Assembly: GCA_943737045.1 (NCBI GenBank)
Contig: CALSFV010000298.1
Coordinates: 1 to 64,000, forward strand
Source of the DNA: Parapristionchus giblindavisi
Taxonomy: Eukaryota; Nematoda; Chromadorea; Rhabditida; Diplogasteridae
DNA length: 64,000 bases
Direction: 5' to 3'
The translations under genes and the position numbers were made by a program. The number at the start of each line of letters is the position of its first letter. The stretch's first letter is position 1. The notes beneath the pieces were generated by a model that was not told where the DNA came from, made no database searches, and worked only from the letters and a program-made list of their open reading frames with translations. Shown here piece by piece: positions 50,101 through 62,489 of this stretch.

Positions 50101-50780
50101 GATTATTCAGAATTTTTTGCTCTTTCACGTGGTATATGCTACGATAAGTTTCGATAAAGCATTGACGTGTCACGAATTCTTTATTGCCAAAAATGCATAA
50201 TTCAATTTTGTTAATTCGGCTGAAGTGGCCGTTGTTCAACATGGGAACGTGCAAAATACTCAGAATTTTTTGCTCTTTCGTTTGGTATATGACACGCTGG
50301 GTCTAGCAGAAAATTTTTCATTTCAGGTAATCTTTTGGTCTTATCAGAGTGAAAGCTACTTTTGTACTTTGGGCATTGTGGAATCAACACAAGACTACAG
50401 TTTGACATGAACTGAAGTGTAGATTATTCAGAATTTTTTGCTCTTTCACGTGGTATATGCTACGATAAGTTTCGATAAAGCATTGACGTGTCACGAATTC
50501 TTCATTGCCAAAAATGCATAATTCAATTTTGTTAATTCGGCTGAAGTGGCCGTTGTTCAACAAGGGAACGTGCAAAATACTCAGAATTTTTTGCTCTTTC
50601 GTTTGGTATATGACACGCTGGGTCTAGCAGAAAATTTTTCATTTCAGGTAATCTTTTGGTCTTATCAGAGTGAAAGCTACTTTTGTACTTTGGGCATTGT
50701 GGAATCAACACAAGACTACAGTTTGACATGAACTGAAGTGTAGATTATTCAGAATTTTTTGCTCTTTCACGTGGTATATG
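48137..50780 (+). repeat. Dispersed repeat of a rare-variant monomer (2,247-bp offset)
   Basis: TTCTTCATTGCC with CAACAAGGGAAC occurs near 48,252-48,320 and again near 50,499-50,567, seven monomers apart. Flanking variants match for only about one monomer, so this is a short conversion tract or the remnant of an older, partly overwritten duplication. Confidence 0.75.
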
Positions 50781-51253
50781 CTACGATAAGTTTCGATAAA
50801 GCATTGACGTGTCACGAATTCTTTATTGCCAAAAATGTATAATTCAATTTTGTTAATTCGGCTGAAGTGGCCGTTGTTCAACATGGGAACGTGCAAAATA
50901 CTCAGAATTTTTTGCTCTTTCGTTTGGTATATGACACGCTGGGTCTAGCAGAAAATTTTTCATTTCAGGTAATCTTTTGGTCTTATCAGAGTGAAAGCTA
51001 CTTTTGTACTTTGGGCATTGTGGAATCAACACAAGACTACAGTTTGACATGAACTGAAGTGTAGATTATTCAGAATTTTTTGCTCTTTCACGTGGTATAT
51101 GCTACGATAAGTTTCGATAAAGCATTGACGTGTCACGAATTCTTTATTGCCAAAAATGCATAATTCAATTTTGTTAATTCGGCTGAAGTGGCCGTTGTTC
51201 AACATGGGAACGTGCAAAATACTCAGAATTTTTTGCTCTTTCGTTTGGTATAT

Positions 51254-51375
51254 GACACGCTGGGTCTAGCAGAAAATTTTTCATTTCAGGTAATCTTTTG
51301 GTCTTATCAGAGTGGACACGCTGGGTCTAGCAGAAAATTTTTCATTTCAGGTAATCTTTTGGTCTTATCAGAGTG
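51254..51375 (+). repeat. 61-bp internal tandem duplication
   Basis: The stretch from GACACGCTGGG to TCAGAGTG (51,254-51,314) is repeated exactly at 51,315-51,375, making this monomer 382 bp. No other monomer in the window has it. Apart from the small slippage events, it is the only length change of this size in the satellite. Adjacent copies also have private changes (TTTGAGATG near 51,428, TGTAACGAATTC near 51,515, CATGAGAAC near 51,587). Confidence 0.95.
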
Positions 51376-53799
51376 AAAGCTACTTTTGTACTTTGGGCAT
51401 TGTGGAATCAACACAAGACTACAGTTTGAGATGAACTGAAGTGTAGATTATTCAGAATTTTTTGCTCTTTCACGTGGTATATGCTACGATAAGTTTCGAT
51501 AAAGCATTGACGTGTAACGAATTCTTTATTGCCAAAAATGCATAATTCAATTTTGTTAATTCGGCTGAAGTGGCCGTTGTTCAACATGAGAACGTGCAAA
51601 ATACTCAGAATTTTTTGCTCTTTCGTTTGGTATATGACACGCTGGGTCTAGCAGAAAATTTTTCATTTCAGGTAATCTTTTGGTCTTATCAGAGTGAAAG
51701 CTACTTTTGTACTTTGGGCATTGTGGAATCAACACAAGACTACAGTTTGACATGAACTGAAGTGTAGATTATTCAGAATTTTTTGCTCTTTCACGTGGTA
51801 TATGCTACGATAAGTTTCGATAAAGCATTGACGTGTCACGAATTCTTTATTGCCAAAAATGCATAATTCAATTTTGTTAATTCGGCTGAAGTGGCCGTTG
51901 TTCAACATGGGAACGTACAAAATACTCAGAATTTTTTGCTCTTTCGTTTGGTATATGACACGCTGGGTCTAGCAGAAAATTTTTCATTTCAGGTAATCTT
52001 TTGGTCTTATCAGAGTGAAAGCTACTTTTGTACTTTGGGCATTGTGGAATCAACACAAGACTACAGTTTGACATGAACTGAAGTGTAGATTATTCAGAAT
52101 TTTTTGCTCTTTCACGTGGTATATGCTACGATAAGTTTCGATAAAGCATTGACGTGTCACGAATTCTTTATTGCCAAAAATGCATAATTCAATTTTGTTA
52201 ATTCGGCTGAAGTGGCCGTTGTTCAACATGGGAACGTGCAAAATACTCAGAATTTTTTGCTCTTTCGTTTGGTATATGACACGCTGGGTCTAGCAGAAAA
52301 TTTTTCATTTCAGGTAATCTTTTGGTCTTATCAGAGTGAAAGCTACTTTTGTACTTTGGGCATTGTGGAATCAACACAAGACTACAGTTTGACATGAACT
52401 GAAGTGTAGATTATTCAGAATTTTTTGCTCTTTCACGTGGTATATGCTACGATAAGTTTCGATGAAGCATTGACGTGTCACGAATTCTTTATTGCCAAAA
52501 ATGCATAATTCAATTTTGTTAATTCGGCTGAAGTGGCCGTTGTTCAACATGGGAACGTGCAAAATACTCAGAATTTTTTGCTCTTTCGTTTGGTATATGA
52601 CACGCTGGGTCTAGCAGAAAATTTTTCATTTCAGGTAATCTTTTGGTCTTATCAGAGTGAAAGCTACTTTTGTACTTTGGGCATTGTGGAATCAACACAA
52701 GACTACAGTTTGACATGAACTGAAGTGTAGATTATTCAGAATTTTTTGCTCTTTCACGTGGTATATGCTACGATAAGTTTCGATAAAGCATTGACGTATC
52801 ACGAATTCTTTATTGCCAAAAATGCATAATTCAATTTTGTTAATTCGGCTGAAGTGGCCGTTGTTCAACATGGGAACGTACAAAATACTCAGAATTTTTT
52901 GCTCTTTCGTTTGGTATATGACACGCTGGGTCTAGCAGAAAATTTTTCATTTCAGGTAATCTTTTGGTCTTATCAGAGTGAAAGCTACTTTTGTACTTTG
53001 GGCATTGTGGAATCAACACAAGACTACAGTTTGACATGAACTGAAGTGTAGATTATTCAGAATTTTTTGCTCTTTCACGTGGTATATGCTACGATAAGTT
53101 TCGATAAAGCATTGACGTGTCACGAATTCTTTATTGCCAAAAATGCATAATTCAATTTTGTTAATTCGGCTGAAGTGGCCGTTGTTCAACATGGGAACGT
53201 GCAAAATACTCAGAATTTTTTGCTCTTTCGTTTGGTATATGACACGCTGGGTCTAGCAGAAAATTTTTCATTTCAGGTAATCTTTTGGTCTTATCAGAGT
53301 GAAAGCTACTTTTGTACTTTGGGCATTGTGGAATCAACACAAGACTACAGTTTGACATGAACTGAAGTGTAGATTATTCAGAATTTTTTGCTCTTTCACG
53401 TGGTATATGCTACGATAAGTTTCGATAAAGCATTGACGTGTCACGAATTCTTTATTGCCAAAAATGCATAATTCAATTTTGTTAATTCGGCTGAAGTGGC
53501 CGTTGTTCAACATGGGAACGTGCAAAATACTCAGAATTTTTTGCTCTTTCGTTTGGTATATGACACGCTGGGTCTAGCAGAAAATTTTTCATTTCAGGTA
53601 ATCTTTTGGTCTTATCAGAGTGAAAGCTACTTTTGTACTTTGGGCATTGTGGAATCAACACAAGACTACAGTTTGACATGAACTGAAGTGTAGATTATTC
53701 AGAATTTTTTGCTCTTTCACGTGGTATATGCTACGATAAGTTTCGATAAAGCATTGACGTGTCACGAATTCTTTATTGCCAAAAATGCATAATTCAATT

Positions 53800-56700
53800 T
53801 TGTTAATTCGGCTGAAGTGGCCGTTGTTCAACATGGGAACGTGCAAAATACTCAGAATTTTTTGCTCTTTCGTTTGGTATATGACACGCTGGGTCTAGCA
53901 GAAAATTTTTCATTTCAGGTAATCTTTGGGTCTTATCAGAGTGAAAGCTACTTTTGTACTTTGGGCATTGTGGAATCAACACAAGACTACAGTTTGACAT
54001 GAACTGAAGTGTAGATTATTCAGAATTTTTTGCTCTTTCACGTGGTATATGCTACGATAAGTTTCGATAAAGCATTGACGTGTCACGAATTCTTTATTGC
54101 CAAAAATGCATAATTCAATTTTGTTAATTCGGCTGAAGTGGCCGTTGTTCAACATGGGAACGTGCAAAATACTCAGAATTTTTTGCTCTTTCGTTTGGTA
54201 TATGACACGCTGGGTCTAGCAGAAAATTTTTCATTTCAGGTAATCTTTTGGTCTTATCAGAGTGAAAGCTACTTTTGTACTTTGGGCATTGTGGAATCAA
54301 CACAAGACTACAGTTTGACATGAACTGAAGTGTAGATTATTCAGAATTTTTTGCTCTTTCACGTGGTATATGCTACGATAAGTTTCGATAAAGCATTGAC
54401 GTGTCACGAATTCTTTATTGCCAAAAATGCATAATTCAATTTTGTTAATTCGGCTGAAGTGGCCGCTGTTCAACATGGGAACGTGCAAAATACTCAGAAT
54501 TTTTTGCTCTTTCGTTTGGTATATGACACGCTGGGTCTAGCAGAAAATTTTTCATTTCAGGTAATCTTTGGGTCTTATCAGAGTGAAAGCTACTTTTGTA
54601 CTTTGGGCATTGTGGAATCAACACAAGACTACAGTTTGACATGAACTGAAGTGTAGATTATTCAGAATTTTTTGCTCTTTCACGTGGTATATGCTACGAT
54701 AAGTTTCGATAAAGCATTGACGTGTCACGAATTCTTTATTGCCAAAAATGCATAATTCAATTTTGTTAATTCGGCTGAAGAGGCCGCTGTTCAACATGGG
54801 AACGTGCAAAATACTCAGAATTTTTTGCTCTTTCGTTTGGTATATGACACGCTGGGTCTAGCAGAAAATTTTTCATTTCAGGTAATCTTTTGGTCTTATC
54901 AGAGTGAAAGCTACTTTTGTACTTTGGGCATTGTGGAATCAACACAAGACTACAGTTTGACATGAACTGAAGTGTAGATTATTCAGAATTTTTTGCTCTT
55001 TCACGTGGTATATGCTACGCTAAGTTTCGATAAAGCATTGACGTGTCACGAATTCTTTATTGCCAAAAATGCATAATTCAATTTTGTTAATTCGGCTGAA
55101 GTGGCCGTTGTTCAACATGGGAACGTGCAAAATACTCAGAATTTTTTGCTCTTTCGTTTGGTATATGACACGCTGGGTCTAGCAGAAAATTTTTCATTTC
55201 AGGTAATCTTTTGGTCTTATCAGAGTGAAAGCTACTTTTGTACTTTGGGCATTGTGGAATCAACACAAGACTACAGTTTGACATGAACTGAAGTGTAGAT
55301 TATTCAGAATTTTTTGCTCTTTCACGTGGTATATGCTACGATAAGTTTCGATAAAGCATTGACGTGTCACGAATTCTTTATTGCCAAAAATGCATAATTC
55401 AATTTTGTTAATTCGGCTGAAGTGGCCGTTGTTCAACATGGGAACGTGCAAAATACTCAGAATTTTTTGCTCTTTCGTTTGGTATATGACACGCTGGGTC
55501 TAGCAGAAAATTTTTCATTTCAGGTAATCTTTGGGTCTTATCAGAGTGAAAGCTACTTTTGTACTTTGGGCATTGTGGAATCAACACAAGACTACAGTTT
55601 GACATGAACTGAAGTGTAGATTATTCAGAATTTTTTGCTCTTTCACGTGGTATATGCTACGATAAGTTTCGATAAAGCATTGACGTGTCACGAATTCTTT
55701 ATTGCCAAAAATGCATAATTCAATTTTGTTAATTCGGCTGAAGTGGCCGCTGTTCAACATGGGAACGTGCAAAATACTCAGAATTTTTTGCTCTTTCGTT
55801 TGGTATATGACACGCTGGGTCTAGCAGAAAATTTTTCATTTCAGGTAATCTTTTGGTCTTATCAGAGTGAAAGCTACTTTTGTACTTTGGGCATTGTGGA
55901 ATCAACACAAGACTACAGTTTGACATGAACTGAAGTGTAGATTATTCAGAATTTTTTGCTCTTTCACGTGGTATATGCTACGATAAGTTTCGATAAAGCA
56001 TTGACGTGTCACGAATTCTTTATTGCCAAAAATGCATAATTCAATTTTGTTAATTCGGCTGAAGTGGCCGTTGTTCAACATGGGAACGTGCAAAATACTC
56101 AGAATTTTTTGCTCTTTCGTTTGGTATATGACACGCTGGGTCTAGCAGAAAATTTTTCATTTCAGGTAATCTTTTGGTCTTATCAGAGTGAAAGCTACTT
56201 TTGTACTTTGGGCATTGTGGAATCAACACAAGACTACAGTTTGACATGAACTGAAGTGTAGATTATTCAGAATTTTTTGCTCTTTCACGTGGTATATGCT
56301 ACGATAAGTTTCGATAAAGCATTGACGTGTCACGAATTCTTTATTGCCAAAAATGCATAATTCAATTTTGTTAATTCGGCTGAAGTGGCCGTTGTTCAAC
56401 ATGGGAACGTGCAAAATACTCAGAATTTTTTGCTCTTTCGTTTGGTATATGACACGCTGGGTCTAGCAGAAAATTTTTCATTTCAGGTAATCTTTGGGTC
56501 TTATCAGAGTGAAAGCTACTTTTGTACTTTGGGCATTGTGGAATCAACACAAGACTACAGTTTGACATGAACTGAAGTGTAGATTATTCAGAATTTTTTG
56601 CTCTTTCACGTGGTATATGCTACGATAAGTTTCGATAAAGCATTGACGTGTCACGAATTCTTTATTGCCAAAAATGCATAATTCAATTTTGTTAATTCGG

Positions 56701-57030
56701 CTGAAGTGGCCGCTGTTCAACATGGGAACGTGCAAAATACTCAGAATTTTTTGCTCTTTCGTTTGGTATATGACACGCTGGGTCTAGCAGAAAATTTTTC
56801 ATTTCAGGTAATCTTTTGGTCTTATCAGAGTGAAAGCTACTTTTGTACTTTGGGCATTGTGGAATCAACACAAGACTACAGTTTGACATGAACTGAAGTG
56901 TAGATTATTCAGAATTTTTTGCTCTTTCACGTGGTATATGCTACGATAAGTTTCGATAAAGCATTGACGTGTCACGAATTCTTTATTGCCAAAAATGCAT
57001 AATTCAATTTTGTTAATTCGGCTGAAGTGG
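53800..57030 (+). repeat. 963-bp higher-order unit with TTTGGGTC and CCGCTGTT
   Basis: Copies with AATCTTTGGGTC are followed by copies with GGCCGCTGTTC. The pair plus one ordinary monomer repeats at 963 bp (about 55.1-56.06 and 56.06-57.03 kb), and less regularly at 53.8-54.8 kb. The copy near 54,780 has a further change, GAAGAGGCCG, inside the CENP-B-box-like motif. Confidence 0.82.
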
Positions 57031-58999
57031 CCGTTGTTCAACATGGGAACGTGCAAAATACTCAGAATTTTTTGCTCTTTCGTTTGGTATATGACACGCT
57101 GGGTCTAGCAGAAAATTTTTCATTTCAGGTAATCTTTTGGTCTTATCAGAGTGAAAGCTACTTTTGTACTTTGGGCATTGTGGAATCAACACAAGACTAC
57201 AGTTTGACATGAACTGAAGTGTAGATTATTCAGAATTTTTTGCTCTTTCACGTGGTATATGCTACGATAAGTTTCGATAAAGCATTGACGTGTCACGAAT
57301 TCTTTATTGCCAAAAATGCATAATTCAATTTTGTTAATTCGGCTGAAGTGGCCGTTGTTCAACATGGGAACGTGCAAAATACTCAGAATTTTTTGCTCTT
57401 TCGTTTGGTATATGACACGCTGGGTCTAGCAGAAAATTTTTCATTTCAGGTAATCTTTTGGTCTTATCAGAGTGAAAGCTACTTTTGTACTTTGGGCATT
57501 GTGCAATCAACACAAGACTACAGTTTGACATGAACTGAAGTGTAGATTATTCAGAATTTTTTGCTCTTTCACGTGGTATATGCTACGATAAGTTTCGATA
57601 AAGCATTGACGTGTCACGAATTCTTTATTGCCAAAAATGCATAATTCAATTTTGTTAATTCGGCTGAAGTGGCCGTTGTTCAACATGGGAACGTGCAAAA
57701 TACTCAGAATTTTTTGCTCTTTCGTTTGGTATATGACACGCTGGGTCTAGCAGAAAATTTTTCATTTCAGGTAATCTTTTGGTCTTATCAGAGTGAAAGC
57801 TACTTTTGTACTTTGGGCATTGTGGAATCAACACAAGACTACAGTTTGACATGAACTGAAGTGTAGATTATTCAGAATTTTTTGCTCTTTCACGTGGTAT
57901 ATGCTACGATAAGTTTCGATAAAGCATTGACGTGTCACGAATTCTTTATTGCCAAAAATGCATAATTCAATTTTGTTAATTCGGCTGAAGTGGCCGCTGT
58001 TCAACATGGGAACGTGCAAAATACTCAGAATTTTTTGCTCTTTCGTTTGGTATATGACACGCTGGGTCTAGCAGAAAATTTTTCATTTCAGGTAATCTTT
58101 TGGTCTTATCAGAGTGAAAGCTACTTTTGTACTTTGGGCATTGTGGAATCAACACAAGGCTACAGTTTGACATGAACTGAAGTGTAGATTATTCAGAATT
58201 TTTTGCTCTTTCACGTGGTATATGCTACGATAAGTTTCGATAAAGCATTGACGTGTCACGAATTCTTTATTGCCAAAAATGCATAATTCAATTTTGTTAA
58301 TTCGGCTGAAGTGGCCGTTGTTCAACATGGGAACATGCAAAATACTCAGAATTTTTTGCTCTTTCGTTTGGTATATGACACGCTGGGTCTAGCAGAAAAT
58401 TTTTCATTTCAGGTAATCTTTTGGTCTTATCAGAGTGAAAGCTACTTTTGTACTTTGGGCATTGTGGAATCAACACAAGGCTACAGTTTGACATGAACTG
58501 AAGTGTAGATTATTCAGAATTTTTTGCTCTTTCACGTGGTATATGCTACGATAAGTTTCGATAAAGCATTGACGTTTCACGAATTCTTTATTGCCAAAAA
58601 TGCATAATTCAATTTTGTTAATTCGGCTGAAGTGGCCGTTGTTCAACATGGGAACGTGCAAAATACTCAGAATTTTTTTGCTCTTTCGTTTGGTATATGA
58701 CACGCTGGGTCTAGCAGAAAATTTTTCATTTCAGGTAATCTTTTGGTCTTATCAGAGTGAAAGCTACTTTTGTACTTTGGGCATTGTGGAATCAACACAA
58801 GATTACAGTTTGACATGAACTGAAGTGTAGATTATTCAGAATTTTTGCTCTTTCACGTGGTATATGCTACGTTAAGTTTCGATAAAGCATTGACGTGTCA
58901 CGAATTCTTTATTGCCAAAAATGCATAATTCAATTTTGTTAATTCGGCTGAAGTGGCCGTTGTTCAACATGGGAACGTGCATAATACTCAGAATTTTTT

Positions 59000-61900
59000 G
59001 CTCTTTCGTTTGGTATATGACACGCTGGGTCTAGCAGAAAATTTTTCATTTCAGGTAATCTTTTGGTCTTATCAGAGTGAAAGCTACTTTTGTACTTTGG
59101 GCATTGTGGAATCAACACAAGACTACAGTTTGACATGAACTGAAGTGTAGATTATTCAGAATTTTTTGCTCTTTCACGTGGTATATGCTACGATAAGTTT
59201 CGATAAAGCATTGACGTGTCACGAATTCTTTATTGCCAAAAATGCATAATTCAATTTTGTTAATTCGGCTGAAGTGGCCGTTGTTCAACATGGGAACGTA
59301 CAAAATACTCAGAATTTTTTGCTCTTTCGTTTAGTATATGACACGCTGGGTCTAGCAGAAAATTTTTCATTTCAGGTAATCTTTTGGTCTTATCAGAGTG
59401 AAAGCTACTTTTGTACTTTGGGCATTGTGGAATCAACACAAGACTACAGTTTGACATGAACTGAAGTGTAGATTATTCAGAATTTTTTGCTCTTTCACGT
59501 GGTATATGCTACGATAAGTTTCGATAAAGCATTGACGTTTCACGAATTCTTTATTGCCAAAAATGCATAATTCAATTTTGTTAATTCGGCTGAAGTGGCC
59601 GTTGTTCAACATGGGAACGTGCAAAATACTCAGAATTTTTTGCTCTTTCGTTTGGTATATGACACGCTGGGTCTAGCAGAAAATTTTTCATTTCAGGTAA
59701 TCTTTTGGTCTTATCAGAGTGAAAGCTACTTTTGTACTTTGGGCATTGTGGAATCAACACAAGATTACAGTTTGACGTGAACTGAAGTGTAGATTATTCA
59801 GAATTTTTGCTCTTTCACGTGGTATATGCTACGTTAAGTTTCGATAAAGCATTGACGTGTCACGAATTCTTTATTGCCAAAAATGCATAATTCAATTTTG
59901 TTAATTCGGCTGAAGTGGCCGTTGTTCAACATGGGAACGTGCATAATACTCAGAATTTTTTGCTCTTTCGTTTGGTATATGACACGCTGGGTCTAGCAGA
60001 AAATTTTTCATTTCAGGTAATCTTTTGGTCTTATCAGAGTGAAAGCTACTTTTGTACTTTGGGCATTGTGGAATCAACACAAGACTACAGTTTGACATGA
60101 ACTGAAGTGTAGATTATTCAGAATTTTTTGCTCTTTCACGTGGTATATGCTACGATAAGTTTCGATAAAGCATTGACGTGTCACGAATTCTTTATTGCCA
60201 AAAATGCATAATTCAATTTTGTTAATTCGGCTGAAGTGGCCGTTGTTCAACATGGGAACGTACAAAATACTCAGAATTTTTTGCTCTTTCGTTTAGTATA
60301 TGACACGCTGGGTCTAGCAGAAAATTTTTCATTTCAGGTAATCTTTTGGTCTTATCAGAGTGAAAGCTACTTTTGTACTTTGGGCATTGTGGAATCAACA
60401 CAAGACTACAGTTTGACATGAACTGAAGTGTAGATTATTCAGAATTTTTTGCTCTTTCACGTGGTATATGCTACGATAAGTTTCGATAAAGCATTGACGT
60501 TTCACGAATTCTTTATTGCCAAAAATGCATAATTCAATTTTGTTAATTCGGCTGAAGTGGCCGTTGTTCAACATGGGAACGTGCAAAATACTCAGAATTT
60601 TTTGCTCTTTCGTTTGGTATATGACACGCTGGGTCTAGCAGAAAATTTTTCATTTCAGGTAATCTTTTGGTCTTATCAGAGTGAAAGCTACTTTTGTACT
60701 TTGGGCATTGTGGAATCAACACAAGACTACAGTTTGACATGAACTGAAGTGTAGATTATTCAGAATTTTTTGCTCTTTCACGTGGTATATGCTACGATAA
60801 GTTTCGATAAAGCATTGACGTGTCACGAATTCTTTATTGCCAAAAATGCATAATTCAATTTTGTTAATTCGGCTGAAGTGGCCGTTGTTCAACATGGGAA
60901 CGTACAAAATACTCAGAATTTTTTGCTCTTTCGTTTAGTATATGACACGCTGGGTCTAGCAGAAAATTTTTCATTTCAGGTAATCTTTTGGTCTTATCAG
61001 AGTGAAAGCTACTTTTGTACTTTGGGCATTGTGGAATCAACACAAGACTACAGTTTGACATGAACTGAAGTGTAGATTATTCAGAATTTTTTGCTCTTTC
61101 ACGTGGTATATGCTACGATAAGTTTCGATAAAGCATTGACGTTTCACGAATTCTTTATTGCCAAAAATGCATAATTCAATTTTGTTAATTCGGCTGAAGT
61201 GGCCGTTGTTCAACATGGGAACGTGCAAAATACTCAGAATTTTTTGCTCTTTCGTTTGGTATATGACACGCTGGGTCTAGCAGAAAATTTTTCATTTCAG
61301 GTAATCTTTTGGTCTTATCAGAGTGAAAGCTACTTTTGTACTTTGGGCATTGTGGAATCAACACAAGATTACAGTTTGACGTGAACTGAAGTGTAGATTA
61401 TTCAGAATTTTTGCTCTTTCACGTGGTATATGCTACGTTAAGTTTCGATAAAGCATTGACGTGTCACGAATTCTTTATTGCCAAAAATGCATAATTCAAT
61501 TTTGTTAATTCGGCTGAAGTGGCCGTTGTTCAACATGGGAACGTGCATAATACTCAGAATTTTTTGCTCTTTCGTTTGGTATATGACACGCTGGGTCTAG
61601 CAGAAAATTTTTCATTTCAGGTAATCTTTTGGTCTTATCAGAGTGAAAGCTACTTTTGTACTTTGGGCATTGTGGAATCAACACAAGACTACAGTTTGAC
61701 ATGAACTGAAGTGTAGATTATTCAGAATTTTTTGCTCTTTCACGTGGTATATGCTACGATAAGTTTCGATAAAGCATTGACGTGTCACGAATTCTTTATT
61801 GCCAAAAATGCATAATTCAATTTTGTTAATTCGGCTGAAGTGGCCGTTGTTCAACATGGGAACGTACAAAATACTCAGAATTTTTTGCTCTTTCGTTTAG

Positions 61901-62480
61901 TATATGACACGCTGGGTCTAGCAGAAAATTTTTCATTTCAGGTAATCTTTTGGTCTTATCAGAGTGAAAGCTACTTTTGTACTTTGGGCATTGTGGAATC
62001 AACACAAGACTACAGTTTGACATGAACTGAAGTGTAGATTATTCAGAATTTTTTGCTCTTTCACGTGGTATATGCTACGATAAGTTTCGATAAAGCATTG
62101 ACGTTTCACGAATTCTTTATTGCCAAAAATGCATAATTCAATTTTGTTAATTCGGCTGAAGTGGCCGTTGTTCAACATGGGAACGTGCAAAATACTCAGA
62201 ATTTTTTGCTCTTTCGTTTGGTATATGACACGCTGGGTCTAGCAGAAAATTTTTCATTTCAGGTAATCTTTTGGTCTTATCAGAGTGAAAGCTACTTTTG
62301 TACTTTGGGCATTGTGGAATCAACACAAGACTACAGTTTGACATGAACTGAAGTGTAGATTATTCAGAATTTTTTGCTCTTTCACGTGGTATATGCTACG
62401 ATAAGTTTCGATAAAGCATTGACGTGTCACGAATTCTTTATTGCCAAAAATGCATAATTCAATTTTGTTAATTCGGCTGA
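59000..62480 (+). repeat. Tandem duplication with 1,604-bp offset
   Basis: A five-monomer unit minus one base is present twice in a row (about 59.1-60.7 and 60.7-62.3 kb). Shared markers at the same offset: TTTGACGTGAAC near 59,774 and 61,378, ACGTACAAAAT with TTTAGTATATG, ACGTTTCAC, the five-T run with CTACGTTAAG, and GCATAATAC. Agreement is lost before about 58,980 and after about 60,900 (ACGTACAAAAT against ACGTGCAAAAT). Each copy itself contains a partly repeated 962-bp subunit. Confidence 0.85.
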
Positions 62481-62489
62481 AGTGGCCGC

